Part shown: piece by piece, positions 53,280 through 61,793 of the stretch
Layout of the letters: every line of letters starts with the position of its first letter
Position numbering within the stretch: the first letter of the stretch is position 1
DNA from: Aequorivita xiaoshiensis
Lineage (GTDB): Bacteria; Bacteroidota; Bacteroidia; Flavobacteriales; Flavobacteriaceae
Length of the DNA stretch: 64,000 nucleotides
Direction of reading: 5' to 3'
Assembly: GCF_022008395.1 (NCBI RefSeq)
Contig: NZ_JAIRBB010000011.1
Span: 40,450-104,449 of the forward strand
The notes under the pieces: model-generated
Seen by the model: the letters and a program-made list of their open reading frames with translations, nothing else
What the model was told of the DNA's origin: nothing
Databases searched by the model: none
Position numbers and translations under genes: made by a program

Positions 53280-54059
53280 CTAACCAAAAATCTCATTTAA
53301 TAGTCCTGCTAACCGAACTCCTCCTTTTTGAAGTTGAAAGCGTACAGTCTCCATATATTTATACATATACCCGTAGCTCAGTTTTTGTCCCACTTCAGTA
53401 TTGGCGTAGATATCCTCGCAAAGCTCACGACTTTCGTACATCCAATCTCTTACCGAACCACTTTTAATAGCTTCAATTTCTTCTTCATTAAGAACGTCAA
53501 TATTTGAAGCTAGCTCGGTATAAGACATCTTGTACGAATCTATCATTTTGGTATCCCATACCTTATGTAGATTTGTTCCATTTTTAAACCAGCGAACTTG
53601 AAAGTCATTCCCTCCCTTATCTTCAGCTAAACCAATATGTAGCGGTTGGTGTAAATCTCCTATAAAGTGAACCAATAGTTTTAAATGAAAAACTTTATCT
53701 TCTTTAGTGCTTGTATCGTCCTTCAACACAGCAATACATGTTTCAATAGCCTGAATTAAATCTCCGCTTTCGCTTTTTGGATGTTCATCATATTTTTCCC
53801 CAAATGGAAAGCTTACATAATGCCAAGGACCATAAGAATCATAAGCTCTATCACTTTTAATATCATCACCATGATTAGAAACTAAAGCTAAGGATTGACC
53901 ATTTAACAACTTAAATATCTTTTCTTTAGCTGTTTCACTCAAATGGTTTTGGGCAATCTCACCTACTGCTCTATGCCCCGTTTTTCCGAAGTCTTCAGAT
54001 GCATAAGCGGTTGATAAACAAAGCAAAAAGAATGTAGTAATTACTATAAATTTATTCAT
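53280..54059 (-). CDS. S1/P1-type nuclease
   Basis: The 259-residue secreted nuclease cuts single-stranded nucleic acid with three zinc ions. The signal peptide is MNKFIVITTFFLLCLSTAYA. The metal ligands are spread through FGKTGHRAVGEIAQNHL (the early His and nearby D), the D in SNHGDDIKSDRAYD, WHYVSFP, LLVHFIGDLHQPLHIGL and NLHKVWDTKMI. The mature N-terminal Trp of fungal P1 nuclease is replaced: the sequence is SEDFGKTGH with Phe where WG is usual. A -7 element (54082) lies upstream. It may help feed on external nucleic acid. Confidence 0.92.
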   Translation of the reverse strand: MNKFIVITTFFLLCLSTAYASEDFGKTGHRAVGEIAQNHLSETAKEKIFKLLNGQSLALVSNHGDDIKSDRAYDSYGPWHYVSFPFGEKYDEHPKSESGDLIQAIETCIAVLKDDTSTKEDKVFHLKLLVHFIGDLHQPLHIGLAEDKGGNDFQVRWFKNGTNLHKVWDTKMIDSYKMSYTELASNIDVLNEEEIEAIKSGSVRDWMYESRELCEDIYANTEVGQKLSYGYMYKYMETVRFQLQKGGVRLAGLLNEIFG

Positions 54060-54081
54060 GATATTTTAAGATTTAGGAATG

Positions 54082-54089
54082 CAAAGATA
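54082..54089 (-). promoter_or_regulatory. -7 promoter element of the S1/P1 nuclease gene
   Basis: The minus strand reads TATCTTTG, a perfect TAnnTTTG match, about 23 bp before the ATG at 54059. Confidence 0.5.
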
Positions 54090-54222
54090 GCATCTTATAT
54101 AATTGTTCACATTCAGATTTCGAAAATAAAATATTTGAATAAACGACTTGTTAATAGAATAAGAGAATTCAATTTGTGTTATCTTAGCAAGACACAATCT
54201 CAACGTTATAAATTTAGAACAA

Positions 54223-55149
54223 ATGAAAAAAATACTTATTGCTTTTATGCTCTTCAGTGGTTTGATTTCTGCCCAAACTAAAAAATTTAACGCTGAAGAT
54301 TTACGGATTACTCCACTTATAGATGGCACCTTATTAACACCAGATTCGAATGAAAAAATTCCATTGGCAATTATAATTGCGGGTAGTGGTCCAACCGATA
54401 GAAATGGAAACCAGCAAATGATGGAGAACAATTCATTGAAATTCTTAGCTGAGGCACTTTACGATAAAGACATTGCTACTTTTCGATACGATAAACGAAT
54501 TGTAAAGCAATTGAAAATGCGCAATATTGATGAAAAAAACATTCGGTTCAGCGATTTTATAAAAGATGCTGATGCTATCCTGAATTATTTCAAAAACAAA
54601 AACGAATTTTCAAAAATTTATATCATTGGTCATAGTCAAGGTTCCTTAGTGGGGATGGTTGCAGCGCAAAATGGTGCAGATGGCTTTATATCTGTTGCAG
54701 GAGCTGGCCAACCTATAGACGATGTAATTGTTTCTCAACTTACCAAACAAGCTCCAGGATTGGCAGATAGTGCTCGTGATGCCTTCGATGATCTTCGCGT
54801 AAATGGTATTGCTAACAATTACAACCCCGGATTAGCATCAATTTTTAGAAAAGAAATTCAACCGTTTATTGGGAGTTGGATGGTTTTTAATCCAAAAGAA
54901 GAAATTGCAAAATTAGATATTCCAGTTTTGATTATTAACGGAACAAAAGATATTCAAGTTTTAGTTTCGGAAGCTGAATTGCTCAAGGAAGCAAAACCCG
55001 ACGCGGAATATAATATTATTGAAAATATGAATCATATCCTTAAAGAAATTGAAGGTAATGATTTGGAAAACAGCAAAACCTATAATATTCATAACTTGCC
55101 TATTATGCCAGAGTTGGTAGAAACAATAAGTGGATTTATTAATAAGTAG
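54223..55149 (+). CDS. Secreted alpha/beta hydrolase
   Basis: The 308-residue protein has a short signal peptide (MKKILIAFMLFSGLISAQ) and an alpha/beta-hydrolase domain. The strand LAIIIAGSGPTDRNGNQ forms the oxyanion-hole region, the nucleophile is S138 (IIGHSQGSLVG), the Asp lies in LIINGTKDIQV and the His in ENMNHILKEI. The GSGPTDRNG motif marks a Bacteroidota family annotated as hydrolase or esterase of unknown substrate. It is monocistronic with its own upstream region and ends 107 bp before the DUF819 gene. Confidence 0.87.
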   Translation: MKKILIAFMLFSGLISAQTKKFNAEDLRITPLIDGTLLTPDSNEKIPLAIIIAGSGPTDRNGNQQMMENNSLKFLAEALYDKDIATFRYDKRIVKQLKMRNIDEKNIRFSDFIKDADAILNYFKNKNEFSKIYIIGHSQGSLVGMVAAQNGADGFISVAGAGQPIDDVIVSQLTKQAPGLADSARDAFDDLRVNGIANNYNPGLASIFRKEIQPFIGSWMVFNPKEEIAKLDIPVLIINGTKDIQVLVSEAELLKEAKPDAEYNIIENMNHILKEIEGNDLENSKTYNIHNLPIMPELVETISGFINK

Positions 55150-55232
55150 AATATCAAAAAAATTAAGTTGTTATAAGATTCAAACACCTCATAATTCTGA
55201 AATTAGAGTTCTAAAAATTTAAATTAAATATG

Positions 55233-55240
55233 TATTTTGC
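55233..55240 (+). promoter_or_regulatory. -7-like element of the DUF819 gene
   Basis: TATTTTGC, an approximate match to TAnnTTTG, lies 17 bp before the ATG at 55257 and just after the upstream ATG at 55230, so the later start is preferred. Confidence 0.3.
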
Positions 55241-55256
55241 GCCAAAACTACCCATA

Positions 55257-56594
55257 ATGCAAGATACAGCTACCGAAATTATTAAGGACACTACTCCCCT
55301 TTTTACCAACGACACAATCGTTTTTGGAATTTTGATGATAGCCTTAGGCTTCATTTTTTATACTTCTTCACGCGAAGATGGTTTTTGGAAAAAATTCTAC
55401 GGTGTAGTTCCCGCGCTTTTTATGGCGTATTTCCTTCCTGCTTTATTAACAACATCAGGTATAATATCACCAGAGTGGACAACTATTTCTGAAACCGGAG
55501 AGACTACCACAGGAAAAACAAGTTTATATTATATGTCTAGTAGGTATTTATTACCTGCAGCTTTAGTATTAATGACATTAAGTATCGACTTGAAAGGAGT
55601 TCTTAATTTAGGTCCAAAAGCTTTAATTATGTTCTTTGCGGGAACCATCGGTATTGTAATCGGTGGGCCTTTAGCCGTGCTAATTGTAGGGTCTATTCAT
55701 CCTGAAGCTGTGGGTGGCGAAGGTGCAGACGCAGTATGGCGTGGACTTTCAACACTGGCAGGAAGCTGGATTGGGGGTGGTGCAAACCAAACTGCCATGC
55801 TAGAAATTTATGGTTACAACCAAAAGCTTTACGGCGGAATGGTATTCGTTGATATTGTAGTCGCAAACATTTGGATGGCTATAATCCTCTTTGGGATAGG
55901 AAAATCTGCTAAAATTGACAGATGGTTAAAAGCAGATACTTCAGCCATAGAAAGTTTAAAAGAAAAGGTTACCGATTACGCTAAAAAAGTTGATCGCAAC
56001 CCTTCACTCACAGATTTAATGATCCTTGCAGCAATCGCATTTGGAACTGTTAGTGTGGCACATTTTGGTGCTAACTTCCTAAGTGGATTTTTTACTTCTG
56101 TTGTGAGTGAAATGCCAAAAGGCATAACAAGAAATATTTTCACATTCTTAGATTCAAGTTTCTTTTGGATGATCACTATAACTACTATTATTGGTGTATT
56201 GTTATCTTTTACAAAAGCTAGAACTTATGAAGGCGCAGGCGCTAGTAAATTTGGAAGTGTATTTATCTACATATTAGTTGCCAGCATTGGAATGAAAATG
56301 GACTTAACCCTCATCTTTGATAACTTATGGTTAATTGTTATCGGGTTAGTTTGGATGGCTGTACACGCGGGACTAATGATTCTGACAGCAAAATTAATTC
56401 GCGCTCCTTACTTCTTCTTGGCTGTAGGTAGCCAGGCAAATGTTGGAGGTGCTGCATCTGCTCCTATTGTTGCTTCGGCTTTTCACCCTTCACTAGCAAC
56501 GGTTGGAGTACTATTAGCAGTATTTGGATACGCTGTGGGAACGGTAGCCGCAATTTTATGTACTGTACTTATGCAATTAGCTTCAGTTGCCTAA
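55257..56594 (+). CDS. DUF819 family membrane protein
   Basis: I prefer the start MQDTATEIIKDTTP (445 residues), because the -7-like element overlaps the upstream ATG region. The protein has about 10-12 membrane helices: TIVFGILMIALGFIFY, LFMAYFLPALLTTSGII, the second-half signature LAGSWIGGGANQTAMLEIYG, IVVANIWMAIILFGIG, and LAVGSQANVGGAASAPIVAS. This is the DUF819 family (YjcL-like), predicted transporters of unknown substrate with sodium:bile-acid-like internal symmetry. It lies 107 bp after the hydrolase gene. Confidence 0.85.
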   Translation: MQDTATEIIKDTTPLFTNDTIVFGILMIALGFIFYTSSREDGFWKKFYGVVPALFMAYFLPALLTTSGIISPEWTTISETGETTTGKTSLYYMSSRYLLPAALVLMTLSIDLKGVLNLGPKALIMFFAGTIGIVIGGPLAVLIVGSIHPEAVGGEGADAVWRGLSTLAGSWIGGGANQTAMLEIYGYNQKLYGGMVFVDIVVANIWMAIILFGIGKSAKIDRWLKADTSAIESLKEKVTDYAKKVDRNPSLTDLMILAAIAFGTVSVAHFGANFLSGFFTSVVSEMPKGITRNIFTFLDSSFFWMITITTIIGVLLSFTKARTYEGAGASKFGSVFIYILVASIGMKMDLTLIFDNLWLIVIGLVWMAVHAGLMILTAKLIRAPYFFLAVGSQANVGGAASAPIVASAFHPSLATVGVLLAVFGYAVGTVAAILCTVLMQLASVA

Positions 56595-56784
56595 ATGCAA
56601 ATAATACAGTTGTGTTTCTATTTTGAAGTAAACTAATCTTTAGTTAACCTTTTAAAGATTAAATTGTGAATAAAGAAACACTGAATCTATTATTTTCAAC
56701 GATTATTTTTGAAAAAAAATAGTCATATTTGCAGGCTCTTAAATCAAACCTACTTTAACATAATATCATCTTTAAATTATTAAA

Positions 56785-57504
56785 ATGCGCTATTTTCTAC
56801 TAATTGCAATTGTACTTGTATCACTTGTTAGCTGTAATAATACCAAGGATACAGAGATTATGAATATTACTGGTACTGTAAAAGGTCTGAAGAAAGGAAC
56901 AATATTGTTTCAGAAATTTGAAGACACAGTTCTAGTTACAATAGATTCGGTGATTGTAGATGGTAATTCTAATTTTAAGTTTTCAGATAAAGTTGAGAGT
57001 CCCGAAGTTTACTATTTATATGTTAGGCTTAAAGACGGAACATTAAAAGATGACCGAATCACTTTTTTTGCTGAAAACAGCGATATTAATATCACTACCA
57101 ACTTAAAAAACTTTGGAAGTGCTGCAGTTGTTACAGGTTCAGAAAATGATAAGGCGTATAGAGATTACCTTAAATTAAAAAACAGATACGTAATTAAAAA
57201 TTTAAGTTTAATCGAAGAAAGGTTAAAGTTGAAAAACAACGCAAGCGAAGCGTCTAGAGCAAAAATTGAAGACAAACAGCGGGCTTTACATTCTAGCAAA
57301 TATTTTGCAACTATAAATTTCGCTTTAAACCATAAGGAATATGAACTTGCTCCTTATCTTGTATTGAGTGAAGTTTACGATGCAAATATCAAATATTTAG
57401 ACACCGTTTACAATGCACTTACCCCAAAAGTAAAAGACTCCAAATACGGTAAAGAATTGGAGTCATTTATTGTAAATCGTAAAAAAACAGATACTATATT
57501 ATAG
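56785..57504 (+). CDS. DUF4369-domain lipoprotein
   Basis: The 239-residue protein has a lipobox LVSC (MRYFLLIAIVLVSLVSCNN) and a DUF4369 domain (about 25-130; MNITGTVKGLKKGTILFQKF, DSVIVDGNSNFKFSDKV, FAENSDINITTN). A helical tail follows, with DKAYRDYLKLKNRYVIKNL and SRAKIEDKQRALHSSKYFA. DUF4369 is often the N-terminal module of thioredoxin-like lipoproteins, but no CxxC domain is present here. Function unknown. Its last six bases overlap in antisense the end of the next gene. Confidence 0.85.
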   Translation: MRYFLLIAIVLVSLVSCNNTKDTEIMNITGTVKGLKKGTILFQKFEDTVLVTIDSVIVDGNSNFKFSDKVESPEVYYLYVRLKDGTLKDDRITFFAENSDINITTNLKNFGSAAVVTGSENDKAYRDYLKLKNRYVIKNLSLIEERLKLKNNASEASRAKIEDKQRALHSSKYFATINFALNHKEYELAPYLVLSEVYDANIKYLDTVYNALTPKVKDSKYGKELESFIVNRKKTDTIL

Positions 57505-57765
57505 TGTGTTAATTTGGTCGATTAATTTTCTACCTCTTTCTTCTAGCTCAGCTTTTACAGCAGTAAAGTGTTGTTTTTTATTGTCAACATCTTTTTGATT
57601 TACTTTTGCGATTAACTCGTCAAAAGTTGTGATAGCTTCGTCTATAATACCTTGTGATTTTTTGTTGTCTTTCTCTGGATTGGTAAGTTCCCAAATGCTA
57701 ACTGCTCCAATAATATCACCTAATACGTAGTTTATGTCTTTTTTTAAATCTCTAACGTTTGCCAT
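57499..57765 (-). CDS. Conserved small helical protein of unknown function
   Basis: The 88-residue protein is helical: MANVRDLKKDINYVLGDIIG, then SQGIIDEAITTFDELIAKVN and a coiled-coil-like end KKQHFTAVKAELEERGRKLID. I do not recognise its family, but it has the look of small Bacteroidota conserved hypotheticals. A perfect -7 element (57816-57823) sits 51 bp upstream. Its end overlaps the DUF4369 gene by six bases tail to tail. Function unknown. Confidence 0.75.
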   Translation of the reverse strand: MANVRDLKKDINYVLGDIIGAVSIWELTNPEKDNKKSQGIIDEAITTFDELIAKVNQKDVDNKKQHFTAVKAELEERGRKLIDQINTL

Positions 57766-57815
57766 TGAATTGTTCTTACTTTAATTGTTTTTGTTGTATT
57801 CTAAATAATTGGGTG

Positions 57816-57823
57816 CAAAGATA
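57816..57823 (-). promoter_or_regulatory. -7 promoter element of the small helical protein gene
   Basis: The minus strand reads TATCTTTG, a perfect match, located in the short gap after the manA stop. Confidence 0.5.
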
Positions 57824-57830
57824 CGAACAA

Positions 57831-58808
57831 TTAAGCTATGTACACTTCTAAAAAGCTTACTGAATTTGTAATAAATTTTATTTCAGGTAATTGAGCAGGT
57901 ATCAAAACGGTTTCTCCCTTACTAATTGTTTCAGTATAACCATTAGTTTTTATTGTGGCTTCTCCTTCTAAACACATATAAACGGTGAAAGATGGGATAC
58001 TTCTTAAATCTCGAAGGTAATTTTTGGATAGATCTAATTTATTGACAGTAAAGAACTCTGTAACACCAATTTGAGAAGGAGTGTTTTTCTTGGTTATATA
58101 ATTCTGTTTTGATTCTTCCGATGAAAAGTCAATTGCACCTATTGCAAGTTCGGTATGCAATTCACGCATTTCTCCGTTGATATCCGGCCTATCCCAATCG
58201 TATATTCTATAAGTGTTATCTGAGGTTTGTTGAATTTCTGCTAAAAGGATTCCTGCGCCAATAGCGTGAACAGTTCCTGGTTTTAAAATAAAAGCATCTC
58301 CTTTTTTTACAGATTCAGTTTTTAATACTTCCGTGATTTTTTTTTCAGATAGGGCTTTTAAATATTTTTCTTCATTGATTTTCCCGTTAAAACCTATTAT
58401 CAGTCTTGAATCTTTCTCCACATCCAAAATATACCACATTTCGGTTTTTCCTAATGAATCGTGCCTTTCCTTGGCGAGTATATCGTCTGGGTGAACCTGT
58501 ACCGAAAGATCTTCACGAGCATCAATAAACTTAAATAATAAAGGGAAAGTGTTTTGGTAGTTTTTATAAACTTTTGCTCCAACTAATTTTTCTTTATAAA
58601 CCTCTAATAACCAGTTAAGGCTTTTTCCTTTTAAACTTCCATTAACAACCTGCGATACACTTTCTTCTACCCCGGAAATCTCCCAACTTTCACCTATATA
58701 TTCATCGGCATCTTTATTGAATATTTCCTTCAACTTATTACCACCCCACACTTTTTCTTTAAGTATAGGTTCAAATTTTAAAGGATAAAGGGGAGAAACT
58801 GTAATCAT
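57831..58808 (-). CDS. manA: Mannose-6-phosphate isomerase, class I
   Basis: The 325-residue protein converts fructose-6-phosphate and mannose-6-phosphate. The zinc and active-site motifs are ISGVEESVSQVVNGS, LSVQVHPDDILAKERH, GKTEMWYILDVEK and KPGTVHAIGAGILLAEIQQ, in the order seen in type I enzymes, and the end EGEATIKTNGYTETISKGET forms the second cupin. The start overlaps the queD stop by one base. It is the last gene of the idi-queD-manA unit. Mannose-6-phosphate feeds GDP-sugar and exopolysaccharide synthesis. Confidence 0.9.
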   Translation of the reverse strand: MITVSPLYPLKFEPILKEKVWGGNKLKEIFNKDADEYIGESWEISGVEESVSQVVNGSLKGKSLNWLLEVYKEKLVGAKVYKNYQNTFPLLFKFIDAREDLSVQVHPDDILAKERHDSLGKTEMWYILDVEKDSRLIIGFNGKINEEKYLKALSEKKITEVLKTESVKKGDAFILKPGTVHAIGAGILLAEIQQTSDNTYRIYDWDRPDINGEMRELHTELAIGAIDFSSEESKQNYITKKNTPSQIGVTEFFTVNKLDLSKNYLRDLRSIPSFTVYMCLEGEATIKTNGYTETISKGETVLIPAQLPEIKFITNSVSFLEVYIA

Positions 58809-59218
58809 TAATGTCCGTTGTAAACAACAAAGTTGCGTGGGGTTTCGTATAATTTTATTGTAATGTCGAATTTAGAATCAAGACGTTTTCTTAGTTTATT
58901 CCAAATTACAATAGCTATATTTTCTACAGTAGGATTAAGATCTTTAAATTCAGGAACTTCTAAATTTAGGTTTTTATGATCTAAAGCATCTTCAACTTCT
59001 TCTTTAATTAGATCTCTTAAAATATTAAGATCTATTAAAAATCCAGTTTCAGGATCTATTTCACCGGTTAGGCCAACCTCCAATTCATAGTTATGCCCAT
59101 GATAGTTTGGGTTGCTACATTTTCCAAAAACCTGAAAGTTTTTTGCATCGTCCCATTCTTTATTAAATAGGCGATGAGCAGCATTGAAGTGTGCTTTTCT
59201 AAATACAGTTAAACTCAT
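58808..59218 (-). CDS. queD: 6-carboxytetrahydropterin synthase QueD-type
   Basis: The 136-residue enzyme makes 6-carboxytetrahydropterin from dihydroneopterin triphosphate in queuosine synthesis. The zinc histidines lie in HFNAAHRLF and NYHGHNYELEV, the catalytic cysteine in KCSNPNYHGH and the glutamate in IKLYETPRN. ALDHKNLNLEVPEF follows the family pattern. It overlaps idi by four bases (ATGA) and manA by one, so all three are translationally coupled. The rest of the queuosine pathway is not in the window; some homologues act as pyruvoyl-tetrahydropterin synthase. Confidence 0.9.
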   Translation of the reverse strand: MSLTVFRKAHFNAAHRLFNKEWDDAKNFQVFGKCSNPNYHGHNYELEVGLTGEIDPETGFLIDLNILRDLIKEEVEDALDHKNLNLEVPEFKDLNPTVENIAIVIWNKLRKRLDSKFDITIKLYETPRNFVVYNGH

Positions 59219-59733
59219 ACAACTAAATGTTGATAAAATTTATCGAAAATAATTTTAAACCAAGCTGTATAAATATCTGGATTCACTTGAATATCATTTT
59301 TAACTTCTTCTAAACTCATCCATTTCCAGTCGGCTACTTCATCAGGATTTATGTTGGGTTCTCCATCATACTTTCCTATTAGAATATGGTCAAGCTCGTG
59401 TTCGGTTAAACCATTATCAAAAGGAGCTTTATATATAAACGTTGTGGTTTCCTTTAAGGCTGTGGTAAAACCCATCTCTTCTGAAAGTCTTCTCATTCCA
59501 GCATCTATAGAAGATTCCCCATCGCGTTGATGACTACAGCAAGTATTTGCCCAAAGTCCAGGGGTATGGTATTTATGTAATGCACGTTGTTGAAGCATTA
59601 ATTCATTATTTGAATTAAATACAAAAACTGAAAAAGCTCTATGAAGCAAACCCTTTTCATGGGCTTCCATTTTTGGCATTAAACCAATCTTCTGATCGTT
59701 CTCATCGACAAGTATTACTTTTTCTTCTTCCAT
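59215..59733 (-). CDS. idi: Isopentenyl-diphosphate isomerase (type 1)
   Basis: The 172-residue Nudix-family enzyme interconverts isopentenyl and dimethylallyl diphosphate. Motifs are HRAFSVFVFNSNNELMLQQR, the active-site Cys in WANTCCSHQRDGE, the Nudix-like RRLSEEMGF and the ELDHILIGKYDGEPN segment with EVADWKWM. Length fits the family. It is the first gene of a unit with queD and manA and has its own promoter at 59753. No other isoprenoid gene is close. Confidence 0.93.
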   Translation of the reverse strand: MEEEKVILVDENDQKIGLMPKMEAHEKGLLHRAFSVFVFNSNNELMLQQRALHKYHTPGLWANTCCSHQRDGESSIDAGMRRLSEEMGFTTALKETTTFIYKAPFDNGLTEHELDHILIGKYDGEPNINPDEVADWKWMSLEEVKNDIQVNPDIYTAWFKIIFDKFYQHLVV

Positions 59734-59752
59734 TAAAAACTTAGTTTTGGCT

Positions 59753-59760
59753 CAAAAATA
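59753..59760 (-). promoter_or_regulatory. -7 promoter element of idi-queD-manA
   Basis: The minus strand reads TATTTTTG, a perfect match, 20 bp before the idi ATG, with a CAA-TTG pair about 24 bp further upstream. Confidence 0.55.
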
Positions 59761-59779
59761 CGAAAACAGTAGCTGTATA

Positions 59780-59819
59780 AAAAGCAAAAAGCGTTCAATA
59801 CAAAGTATTAAACGCTTTT
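59780..59819 (-). terminator. Intrinsic terminator of the OmpA/PD40 gene
   Basis: AAAAGCGTT and AATAC (59787-59801) pair with GTATT and AACGCTTTT (59805-59819), one mismatch, AAA loop, followed on the minus strand by a T-run. It lies between the OmpA gene and the idi promoter. Confidence 0.85.
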
Positions 59820-59840
59820 ATGGAATTTAATTTAGTCGAG

Positions 59841-61787
59841 TTAATTTTTTATGATAAACACAGATCTTCTATTTAATTGATGTTTCTCAGCACTACAAGG
59901 CACTCCATTCTCACATTCATTAACTAATTGCGATTCGCCATAGCCTTTGGCTGTTAACCTACTGCTATCGATTCCTTTTGAAATCAACCAGTTAAGGGTA
60001 GATTGAGCACGACGTTCAGATAAAGCTTCGTTATACGCATCACTTCCTCGTGAATCTGTATGAGATTCTATATGAATAACTATCTCTGGATACTCTCGTA
60101 AGGCAGCAAGAATTTTAGCTAACTCTATTTCTGCATCTGGACGTATATACGACTTGTCAAAGTCAAAATAGATTGGTCGTAAGTTTAATCTACATCCCAA
60201 ATCGTTGGGCGCACAAGGGCCTTCGCTAAATAATGGTAATGGTACATTAATAGTTCCTGCAAGTTTAGGAGTTTCAACAATTTCTTCGTGAGGATTATAC
60301 CCCTCCATGGTTCCTCTAACTGTAAACTGCTTTTCACAATCTGCATCAAAACTATAAACACCATTCTCATCAGCAGTTGTTTGAGTTATAAGTTTATTAT
60401 TCTCATCTAATAAGGAAACACTTGCACCAGCCAACATCTCTTTTGTTTCAGCATCGAACACTGTTCCTTCTATTAAAATAGTACAACTTTCTCTTACTAG
60501 ATATATATTATCATCTACACTTCCGCGATCACCATCTCTATTAGAAGATAGATATCCTATTTTAGATTCTTCATCTATAATAAATCCGAAGTCGTCTTTT
60601 GCACTATTAGTAGGTGCTCCTAAATTTGTAGGTCCCCCTGGTTTTCCTTCTTCATCTAATGTTGAAACAAAAACATCATAGCCTCCCAATCCCGAACGAC
60701 CATCACTAGAGAAATAAAGGTTGTTTTTATCACTAATAAAAGAAAAAGATTCTCTTCCTTCTGTATTTATTTCAGGGCCTAGGTTAACTGGTGTACCATA
60801 GGTGCCATTTTCTAAAATATCTACATACCAAAGGTCAGACATACCTAGAGTACCTGGCATATCAGATGAAAAATACAATCTTTTGCCATCCGGACTTAAA
60901 GCAGGATGCGCAACTGAATAGGCTTTGTTATTAAAAGGTAATTCCACCACATTAGTCCATGTATTTTCCCCCGTTTTCTCGGCTTTAAAAAGGCTTAATC
61001 TTAGTGTTTTATGTTTTTTAGATTTATCCAGTTCTTTTTGACCATCTATATAGCTATTTCGAGTAAAATAAATTGTATTACCATCTTTTGTAAAAGCTGC
61101 AGTAGATTCGTGATATTGAGTATTTACATCTCCTCCTAACGGCTTTGGATTACTTAGCAATCCTTCTTCATCTCTATTAGCTATAAACAAATCTAAATAA
61201 GGCTCTTGAGTCCATGGATCTACATTTAATCCTGTTGCATTGGCTGCGGATGCATAAACCAATTTATCCTTCATATAAAAAGCAGGTCCAAAATCTGAAG
61301 TTCCTGAGCTTATTGGAGACATCTCAATTACAAACTGTCGAGATTTAAAAACAGTACTCTTTAAATAATCTACGTCCTCATCGTAGGTTTTTATCACAAA
61401 ACCAGTTCCTCCTTTCGCAGTATAGGATTCTAATAGCTCACGACTCTTATCGTGTTTACCAAGACTCTTTAGTGATTGGGCGGCTCTATAATAGTATTTA
61501 GGTTCAGTTTCATCTGGAAACGTAGTTACTAATTTTTCGTACCATCTTGCTGCATTGGTATAATCGCCATTAAAGTAATAGGTGTCTCCTAAGTTTTCAT
61601 ATATCTGAGCAGATTCATATCCATCTTCAACTACTTTTAGATAGATTTGTCGTGCATCGATATAAGCATACTTATCAAATTCTTTATTTGCCCTTTTTAC
61701 ATCTTTTATCTGCCCAAAAGTGCTTCCCGTTGAAAGAACCATAAAGGCTAAAATAAATATATTACGTAATATTGTATTCATAGTCAT
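59841..61787 (-). CDS. OmpA-family protein with TPR, PD40 and carboxypeptidase-like domains
   Basis: The 648-residue protein has a signal peptide, TPR-like repeats (about 30-125: AQIYENLGDTYYFNGDYTNAA), a PD40/WD40-like propeller (about 150-430: AHPALSPDGKRLYFSSDMPG), a carboxypeptidase-regulatory-like beta-sandwich (about 445-520) and a C-terminal OmpA domain (about 535-648: PIYFDFDKSYIRPDAEIELA, SHTDSRGSDAYNEALSERRA) that binds peptidoglycan. This layout is typical of T9SS/gliding-associated proteins that follow porP. An alternative start two codons on (61781) cannot be excluded. It lies 6 bases after the porP-like gene. Confidence 0.9.
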   Translation of the reverse strand: MTMNTILRNIFILAFMVLSTGSTFGQIKDVKRANKEFDKYAYIDARQIYLKVVEDGYESAQIYENLGDTYYFNGDYTNAARWYEKLVTTFPDETEPKYYYRAAQSLKSLGKHDKSRELLESYTAKGGTGFVIKTYDEDVDYLKSTVFKSRQFVIEMSPISSGTSDFGPAFYMKDKLVYASAANATGLNVDPWTQEPYLDLFIANRDEEGLLSNPKPLGGDVNTQYHESTAAFTKDGNTIYFTRNSYIDGQKELDKSKKHKTLRLSLFKAEKTGENTWTNVVELPFNNKAYSVAHPALSPDGKRLYFSSDMPGTLGMSDLWYVDILENGTYGTPVNLGPEINTEGRESFSFISDKNNLYFSSDGRSGLGGYDVFVSTLDEEGKPGGPTNLGAPTNSAKDDFGFIIDEESKIGYLSSNRDGDRGSVDDNIYLVRESCTILIEGTVFDAETKEMLAGASVSLLDENNKLITQTTADENGVYSFDADCEKQFTVRGTMEGYNPHEEIVETPKLAGTINVPLPLFSEGPCAPNDLGCRLNLRPIYFDFDKSYIRPDAEIELAKILAALREYPEIVIHIESHTDSRGSDAYNEALSERRAQSTLNWLISKGIDSSRLTAKGYGESQLVNECENGVPCSAEKHQLNRRSVFIIKN

Positions 61788-61793
61788 TATATT

